From Pseudomonadota bacterium (lineage in GTDB: Bacteria; Pseudomonadota; Alphaproteobacteria; Rhizobiales; Tepidamorphaceae), in the NCBI GenBank assembly GCA_023435545.1, contig JAEYRQ010000518.1, forward strand, positions 1-10,242: a DNA stretch of 10,242 bases, in the 5' to 3' direction. The position numbers and the translations under genes are program-made. Shown here piece after piece: positions 6,187-10,242 of the stretch (position 1 is its first letter; each line of letters starts with the position of its first letter). The notes below the pieces were generated by a model, which saw nothing but the letters and a program-made list of their open reading frames with translations, made no database searches and had not been told where the DNA came from.

Positions 6187-7608
6187 TCAGCCATCGATCA
6201 CCCACGTGTCCTTGGTGCCGCCGCCCTGGCTTGAATTGACAACGAGCGAACCCTCCTTCAGCGCCACCCGGGTGAGGCCGCCGGGGACGATGCGCACGCG
6301 GTCCGCGCCGCTCAGGACGAAGGGTCGCAGGTCCACATGGCGCGGTGCCAGCCCCTTGTCGACCCAGGTCGGGCAGGTCGAGAGCGCCAGCGTCGGCTGG
6401 GCGATGAAATTCTCCGGCTCCGCCTTCAGCTTGGCGGCAAATTCCTCCCGCGTCGCCCTGTCGGAGGCCGGCCCCACGAGCATCCCGTAGCCGCCGGAGC
6501 CGTGCACCTCCTTCACCACCAGTTCCTCCAGATGCTCCAGCACGTAGGTGAGCGCCTCCGGCTCCCGGCATCGCCAGGTCGGCACGTTCTTCAGGATCGG
6601 CTCCTCGCCGAGATAGAAGGAGAGGATCTCCGGCATATAGGAGTAGATCGCCTTGTCGTCGGCGATACCGGTGCCGACGGCGTTGGCGAGGCTGACATTT
6701 CCGGCATCGTAGGCGGACATCAGCCCGGCGACCCCGAGGGCGGAATCCGGCCGGAAGGTGAGGGGGTCGAGGAAATCGTCGTCAACCCGTCGATAGATCA
6801 CGTCGACACGCTGCAGCCCTTCGGTCGTCCGCATGTAGACGATGTCGTCGCGCACGACGAGATCCCGGCCCTCGACCAGTTCGACCCCGAGCTTGTCGGC
6901 CAGGAAGCTGTGCTCGTAGTAGGCGCTGTTGAAGGGGCCGGGCGTCAGCAGCGCGATCGTCGGCTCGCTGGTCGCGGTCTGCGGTGCGATTGATTGCAGC
7001 GTCGCCAGAAGTTCCTCCGGATAGTTCTCGACCGGACGGATGTGATGCCGGGAGAACAGTTCGGGGAACAGGAGCATCATCACTTCCCGGTTCTCCAGCA
7101 TGTAGGAGACCCCGGAGGGCGTGCGCGCATTGTCCTCCAGCACGTAGAACGTCTCCGGATCGACGCGCACGACGTCGATGCCGGCGATCGGGACGTAGAT
7201 GTTGCCCGGCACTTTCCGACCCATCATCTCCGGGCGGAAGGCGGGATTGGCGAAGACGAGTTCGGGTGGCAGGATGCCGGCCTTCAGCACGTCCTGGGGA
7301 CCGTAGATGTCGCGCAGGAAGGCATTGATGCCCTTGACCCGCTGCTCCAGTCCGCGCGCCAGCCGCGACCATTCCTGCGCGGTCACGATCCGGGGAACGA
7401 TGTCGAAGGGAATGATGCGTTCCTCGGCCTGCTCCTGGCCGTAGACCGCGAAGGTGATGCCGATGCGGCGGAACAGCAGTTCGGCGTCGAGGCGGCGTTG
7501 CTCGATCAGGTCGGCCGAGGTTTCGTCGAGCCACTTCCGCAGGCCGAGATACGGGACCCGGCAGCCGTCGGGCGAACCCAGCATTTCGTCGAAGAAGTCT
7601 GCTCCCAT
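6187..7608 (-). CDS. Circularly permuted type 2 ATP-grasp ligase (DUF404/DUF407-like)
   Basis: The protein has 473 residues from the ATG at 7608, preceded by GGGGAGG (7611-7617). An in-frame GTG at 7635 lacks a ribosome site and is disfavoured. Landmarks in order: FRRIGITFAVYG (~46-57), RIIPFDIVPRI (~64-74), YVLEDNARTPSGVSYMLENR (~155-174), DVIYRRVDDDFLDP (~269-282), GTGIADDK (~312-319), VVKEVHGSGGYGMLVG (~364-379), IAQPTLALSTCP (~402-413), LRPFVLSG (~427-434) and a near-invariant C-terminus with VNSSQGGGTKDTW (~457-469). ATP-grasp enzymes join a carboxylate to an amine or thiol through an acyl-phosphate; in this branch the fold elements are circularly permuted and the product is unproven, though peptide-bond formation is predicted. 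It is the first gene of the cluster, so it is likely the synthetic step. All expected nucleotide-binding segments are present, and nothing suggests decay. Confidence 0.95.
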   Translation of the reverse strand: MGADFFDEMLGSPDGCRVPYLGLRKWLDETSADLIEQRRLDAELLFRRIGITFAVYGQEQAEERIIPFDIVPRIVTAQEWSRLARGLEQRVKGINAFLRDIYGPQDVLKAGILPPELVFANPAFRPEMMGRKVPGNIYVPIAGIDVVRVDPETFYVLEDNARTPSGVSYMLENREVMMLLFPELFSRHHIRPVENYPEELLATLQSIAPQTATSEPTIALLTPGPFNSAYYEHSFLADKLGVELVEGRDLVVRDDIVYMRTTEGLQRVDVIYRRVDDDFLDPLTFRPDSALGVAGLMSAYDAGNVSLANAVGTGIADDKAIYSYMPEILSFYLGEEPILKNVPTWRCREPEALTYVLEHLEELVVKEVHGSGGYGMLVGPASDRATREEFAAKLKAEPENFIAQPTLALSTCPTWVDKGLAPRHVDLRPFVLSGADRVRIVPGGLTRVALKEGSLVVNSSQGGGTKDTWVIDG

Positions 7609-7641
7609 GTCCTCCCCTGCGGAGCCGCCTCTCACACAACC

Positions 7642-7697
7642 ACTATGCGGCAGTTTGGTTCACCGACGCAAACCGTAAGACAATCGGGGCGTCGGTG
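7642..7697 (-). promoter_or_regulatory. Long inverted repeat and weak promoter upstream of the ATP-grasp cluster
   Basis: CACCGACGC (7661-7669) and GCGTCGGTG (7689-7697) are perfect 9-base inverted repeats separated by 19 bases, within which CCG (7673-7675) and CGG can extend the stem. On the minus strand a weak promoter, TTGCGT (7666-7671), 18 bases, CATAGT (7642-7647), overlaps one arm, placing transcription ~27 bases before the ATP-grasp ATG. The repeat could be an operator for the cluster or the 3' hairpin of the CAP-domain gene that ends at 7770. No T tract follows on either strand. The rest of the 161-base gap (7609-7769) shows nothing recognisable. Confidence 0.4.
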
Positions 7698-7769
7698 CGA
7701 GGGCGATCGATGGGCGCTGCCTGCCTCAGGATTGTGCAGGCGCCGCATTGCGTCGAGGTCGTGCCGGTT

Positions 7770-8204
7770 TCAGCCGCAGGCGAGAAAGGTTGCGTAGGTG
7801 CCGGATTGCGCCACCGCGGCATGCGTCACGCGCGCGTTGAGCATATTGGCGTTGTGGCCGGACGACCGGCTCCACGCGGCGACAAGATCCTGCGGCGTAT
7901 GCTGATTTCGCGCGAGGTTCTCGACGCAGACGGAATAGCCTGACCGTTCGAAGCGGGACCGGAAACCGTCGTGATCCAGTGTTCCTCGCCTTGCCATCGC
8001 CGCACTGTGCTCCTGGGCGAGCCGGTGGAGCTTGGGATCACCGGACAGCCGCGCGAGTCCTGCAGCTCCGCGGTGACCATTGATCTGACGCATCGAGCCG
8101 CTCTCGAACTCCGTTGCGACCCTGATCGGCGTGGCCATCGCGGCAAGCAGCAGCACGGCGATCGAGGCGGCGAGGAGCCTCGGGATGGCCGGCGGGAGCA
8201 CCAT
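7770..8204 (-). CDS. Secreted CAP-domain (SCP/PR-1/YkwD-like) protein
   Basis: The protein has 144 residues from the ATG at 8204, preceded by GAGG at 6-base spacing. That start gives a clean Sec signal peptide: a short N-terminus with Arg9, a hydrophobic stretch LLAASIAVLLLAAMA (10-24) and a likely cut after ~30. Upstream in-frame ATGs at 8228 and 8270 are possible but have poor ribosome sites. The mature part is a compact CAP domain: MRQINGHRGAAGLARL (38-53), LAQEHSAAMARRGTLDHDGF (62-81), VENLARN (94-100) and W-x5-GHNANML (111-122). The cavity residues His66, Glu95 and His117 are present, and Cys93 with Cys143 could form a disulfide. Bacterial CAP proteins act outside the cytoplasm, but their activity is mostly unknown. 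It lies 220 bases downstream of the hydrolase gene on the same strand; no clear promoter, terminator or small gene was found in that gap. Confidence 0.9.
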   Translation of the reverse strand: MVLPPAIPRLLAASIAVLLLAAMATPIRVATEFESGSMRQINGHRGAAGLARLSGDPKLHRLAQEHSAAMARRGTLDHDGFRSRFERSGYSVCVENLARNQHTPQDLVAAWSRSSGHNANMLNARVTHAAVAQSGTYATFLACG

Positions 8205-8424
8205 TCGCTGCCTCGCCAGTCCGGCCATTGCGCCGCGCTTCGCGGCACGGTGGCGATGGGGTATCGACATTGGACTGAATCGCCAATCCCTGATCGGTCG
8301 CTTCAAGCCCATATGGCAGTGTCGCAATGGAAACAAGCGGTGCCGGACATCTCCCCGTTTGGTTCGTGTCCATTGCTGCTGACGCTGGCGTCCGCCCAAT
8401 GTCGATCCCAGTAAGGAGGCCGCC

Positions 8425-9381
8425 TCAGCTGTCCAGTTCCCAGTCCGCGGGCACCCATTGCAGCCGGTCTCCGTCGGCAACGATCCGTCCGAAACCGGGG
8501 AAGGGCATATGGGTGGCGGCGAGCAGGGCGCGCTCTTCGGCCGCCCGCGGGAACAGCCTGGCGCGCATGGCGGCGGCGGCATCGGGATCCGGCTCGAAGG
8601 CGATCCCAATGTCCGTCCGCGCTGGATGAATGGCCGGATCGAACAGCGCGTCGCCGACGATCAGCAGGCTCTCGCCGCCATCGGCGATGCGATAGCCGGT
8701 GTGGCCCGGCGTATGGCCGCGCAAATCAACCGTCGAGATAGCATTCGTCAAACTACGTTCGCCGTCGAATCTCTGCAGGCGGGGCAGCGCGGCCACGTGC
8801 GCGGAGGCCTCGAAGCTGCTCTTCAGAAGTGGCGGGGCAGCGGCGGCGCGGGCGGGGTCGGTGAAATAGGCAACGTCGTCGCCGTGAATGTACACCTCCG
8901 CATCGGGGAAGGCGGGCCGTCCGTCGAGGACAAGGCCGTTGATGTGGTCCGCATGCATGTGGGTGATGAGCACCGCGTCGATGTCGCCGGGGGCGATCCC
9001 CATGGCCGCCAGCACGCCGGGCAGTCGTCCGGTGGTCGGCGCCCCGGAGTAGCCGGTGTCGATCAGCACAAGCCGCTCGCCGTCGTCGACGAGCCAGACG
9101 GTGAAGCCGAGGCGGAACGCTCCGTTGGAATGCCTCGCAAAGCGCGCCGCGAAGGCCGCTTCGACGTCCTCGGCGGGTGCGCCGGTGAACACTCCGAATG
9201 GCGCGTCGATGTAGCCGTCGGACAGGGCCGTAACTTCCACGGCGCCGACCTTTCGGCGGGCGACGGGCGGCACGAAGGCCCGAGGGTTGGATGCCTTGGC
9301 ATCGCCAGGGCCAGGGACTGCGGCGGCGAGCGCCGAGAGCCCCATACCCAAACCGAGGGAACGACGCGTAACGTTGAACAT
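8425..9381 (-). CDS. Tat-exported metallo-beta-lactamase-fold hydrolase
   Basis: The protein has 318 residues. The ATG at 9381 has AAGGAG at 7-base spacing. The N-terminus MFNVTRRSLGLGMGLSALAA carries a twin-arginine motif (TRRSLGL) before a hydrophobic, alanine-rich stretch, indicating folded export to the periplasm. The metal ligands of the metallo-beta-lactamase fold are complete: THMHADHINGL (His141, His143, Asp145, His146), His227 in RGHTPGHTGY, Asp244 in IVGDALFD and His291 in AATHMPFPG. The general layout (LIDTGY near 106-111, a single C-terminal His) resembles the lactonase/methyl-parathion-hydrolase-like branch more than true beta-lactamases. The substrate is not predictable. A TetR gene lies directly upstream on the same strand, and a perfect palindrome covers the hydrolase promoter, so expression is probably induced by a small molecule that releases the repressor. 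Confidence 0.94.
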   Translation of the reverse strand: MFNVTRRSLGLGMGLSALAAAVPGPGDAKASNPRAFVPPVARRKVGAVEVTALSDGYIDAPFGVFTGAPAEDVEAAFAARFARHSNGAFRLGFTVWLVDDGERLVLIDTGYSGAPTTGRLPGVLAAMGIAPGDIDAVLITHMHADHINGLVLDGRPAFPDAEVYIHGDDVAYFTDPARAAAAPPLLKSSFEASAHVAALPRLQRFDGERSLTNAISTVDLRGHTPGHTGYRIADGGESLLIVGDALFDPAIHPARTDIGIAFEPDPDAAAAMRARLFPRAAEERALLAATHMPFPGFGRIVADGDRLQWVPADWELDS

Positions 9382-9415
9382 GATGCTTCTCCTTACAGTA
9401 ACGTTGCTTTGGAAC

Positions 9416-9435
9416 TAAGATGACCAGTCATCTTA
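9416..9435. promoter_or_regulatory. Palindromic TetR operator at the hydrolase promoter
   Basis: AAGATGACCAGTCATCTT (9417-9434) is a perfect palindrome with 8-base arms around CA; the flanking T and A extend it to 20 bases. A matching site (15 of 18 positions) lies before the TetR gene. It overlaps the -10 of the hydrolase promoter and extends past the probable start of transcription, so a bound dimer would block RNA polymerase. The GAC-CA-GTC core is in keeping with sites of NemR/AcuR-type TetR proteins, as far as I recall. Confidence 0.8.
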
Positions 9436-9460
9436 TATATCAGCATAGTGTGGTGGTCGA
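9432..9460 (-). promoter_or_regulatory. Promoter of the metallo-hydrolase gene
   Basis: On the minus strand TCGACC (9455-9460; 4 of 6 to consensus) and TATAAG (9432-9437; 5 of 6) are 17 bases apart. Transcription would begin near 9425, inside the palindrome, giving a leader of ~44 bases before the ATG at 9381. Overlap with the palindrome strengthens the call. Confidence 0.6.
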
Positions 9461-9480
9461 CGGGCCCAGAACTGGCACCT

Positions 9481-10056
9481 CTACGGATTCAGGACTGTGG
9501 TGAGCGTACGGTGGAACGCAGCGGTGGCGCGTGTGTCTCGCTCGACCTTGGCGCGCTGCACGGCACCGTGCCATGCGCCGATGAGAAAACGAGCCAGCGT
9601 CTCGGCGGGAAGGGCGCTGCCAATGGTGCCGTCCTCCTGCCCCTCGCTGAGGCAGGCAGCGAGTTGCGACGTCCAGTGCGCGTACAGGGCCGCCACGTGG
9701 TCACGCAATTTGTCCGAGATCGGCCCCGCCTCGACCGCGAAATTTCCGCGCATGCAGCCAGCCGCGTAGGAGTCCTCCGAAATCAGCCGGTCCAGAGCCT
9801 CGAAATGCGCGCGCACCCGGTCTGGGGCGGGCTCACTGCCGCTCAGCAAGGTGCATGCCGGACCGCCATTATCCCAATAGTCGTCCAGCGCTGCGCAGGC
9901 GAAGGCCTCTTTGCTCTCGAAGTGATTGTAGAAGCTGCCCTTCGGCACCCCGGCGGCGGCCGTGATCTCGGCCACGCCGCTGGCGCTGAAGCCGTGACGG
10001 TGGATGACGTCTCGGCCGGCGGCGAGGATGCGGTCTCTGGAAGAAGGACGAGCCAT
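9481..10056 (-). CDS. TetR-family transcriptional repressor (NemR/AcuR-like)
   Basis: The protein has 191 residues from the ATG at 10056. Extending to an upstream TTG at 10092 would run into the gene's own promoter, so that start is rejected. The N-terminal helix-turn-helix is standard: SSRDRILAAGRDVIHRHGF (5-23), then GVAEITAAAGVPKGSFYNHF (27-46) and SKEAF (48-52). The ligand domain contains GCMRGNFAVEAGPISDKLR (100-118), which aligns with the GCL...E...LSE segment of E. coli NemR, putting Cys101 where NemR has its redox-active Cys106. The protein should bind DNA as a dimer and repress until it meets a ligand or reactive electrophile. It is upstream of the Tat-exported hydrolase on the same strand, and a matching palindrome lies before each gene, implying control of both. 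Ligand unknown; a cysteine here is common in the subfamily and does not by itself prove redox sensing. Confidence 0.95.
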   Translation of the reverse strand: MARPSSRDRILAAGRDVIHRHGFSASGVAEITAAAGVPKGSFYNHFESKEAFACAALDDYWDNGGPACTLLSGSEPAPDRVRAHFEALDRLISEDSYAAGCMRGNFAVEAGPISDKLRDHVAALYAHWTSQLAACLSEGQEDGTIGSALPAETLARFLIGAWHGAVQRAKVERDTRATAAFHRTLTTVLNP

Positions 10057-10063
10057 GCCACTC

Positions 10064-10081
10064 AATATGACCAGTCGTCTC
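10064..10081. promoter_or_regulatory. Second TetR operator, upstream of the TetR gene
   Basis: AATATGACCAGTCGTCTC matches the perfect palindrome at 9417-9434 in 15 of 18 positions, including all of the central TGACCAGTC. It is an imperfect palindrome (ATGAC-CA-GTCGT) and overlaps the -10 of the TetR gene, as expected for autorepression, probably with lower affinity than the hydrolase site. Confidence 0.72.
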
Positions 10082-10092
10082 AAAGCTGTCAA
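10064..10092 (-). promoter_or_regulatory. Promoter of the TetR gene
   Basis: A perfect -35 TTGACA (10087-10092) is followed after 17 bases by CATATT (10064-10069; 4 of 6). The start of transcription would be about 10057-10058, practically at the ATG (10056), so the message may be leaderless. This fits the absence of a clear Shine-Dalgarno sequence. Confidence 0.65.
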
Positions 10093-10242
10093 CGAGCGCC
10101 TTCACCGAAAGTGACGATCGCAAGCAGGGCCGCTGGAGGCGACCTGCTCCCCTGGCGGCGGCTGTCGTTGGACCCGCAGGGATGCTGAAAAGGTGCGCCC
10201 CGACCGTCCGGAGAGGTCAATGGCCGGGCGGGTCCTTACAGT
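10093..10242. other. Terminal stretch with no supported gene
   Basis: No frame on either strand gives recognisable protein here. The one suggestive element is ATG at 10220 on the + strand with GGAG (10210-10213) at 6-base spacing, reading M-A-G-R-V-L-T to the edge. It could be the start of a gene running out of the window and divergent from the TetR gene, but seven codons are too few to judge. On the minus strand one frame is open from the edge for ~50 codons without recognisable motifs. Confidence 0.4.

Noticed and set aside
8405..8424. Terminator hairpin after the metallo-hydrolase (GAGG-CGG-CCTC)
   Set aside because: The stem is only four pairs and is followed by CTTACT, not a T run.
8270..8609. 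N-terminal extension of the CAP-domain protein to 279 residues
   Set aside because: The extension overlaps the hydrolase gene in another frame and is proline/arginine/serine-rich shadow sequence; the start at 8204 gives a ribosome site and a signal peptide.
9448..10188. 246-residue + strand frame opposite the TetR gene
   Set aside because: It has no domain signature or ribosome site and is antisense to a clear TetR repressor.

Overview
The window is GC-rich, densely coded DNA with Shine-Dalgarno-led genes and short gaps. Its gene content (a Usg-family protein, a fused molybdopterin-binding/cytidylyltransferase beside XdhC, and an Anbu gene cluster) points to an alphaproteobacterium, most likely in Hyphomicrobiales/Rhizobiales. 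That placement is inferred from gene families, not from a marker gene.

Layout. (1) 1-2059, + strand: the 3' end of an XdhC-family gene overlaps by 4 bases a 540-residue fusion of a MoeA/MogA-like molybdopterin-binding domain and a MobA/MocA-like nucleotidyltransferase. Together they are a molybdenum-cofactor maturation module for a molybdenum hydroxylase that is probably encoded upstream, outside the window. (2) 2203-3557, + strand: a small usg gene, then an EamA/DMT-family inner-membrane transporter. The transporter's 5' leader can form two long crossing stems, one of which buries its ribosome binding site; it looks like an uncharacterised RNA switch. (3) 3577-7608, - strand: a compact four-gene cluster transcribed in the order circularly permuted ATP-grasp ligase, alpha-E protein, transglutaminase-like cysteine protease and Anbu (proteasome-like Ntn peptidase). 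This is a conserved but biochemically unresolved cluster predicted to make and process a peptide or protein modification. The Anbu gene appears to have its own promoter, wrapped in an inverted repeat. (4) 7770-10056, - strand: a secreted CAP-domain protein, a Tat-exported metallo-beta-lactamase-fold hydrolase, and a TetR-family repressor related to NemR/AcuR. Two matching palindromes, one over each promoter, give a self-contained picture of a TetR protein repressing both itself and the exported hydrolase. (5) 10093-10242: no gene is convincingly supported, apart from a possible start codon at 10220 that runs off the edge.

The most interesting items are the candidate leader RNA at 2503-2567, the Anbu/ATP-grasp/alpha-E/transglutaminase cluster with its internal Anbu promoter, and the TetR operator pair. 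No rRNA, tRNA, CRISPR array, insertion sequence or prophage was seen. All homology statements come from recognising sequence motifs by eye; no database search was run.
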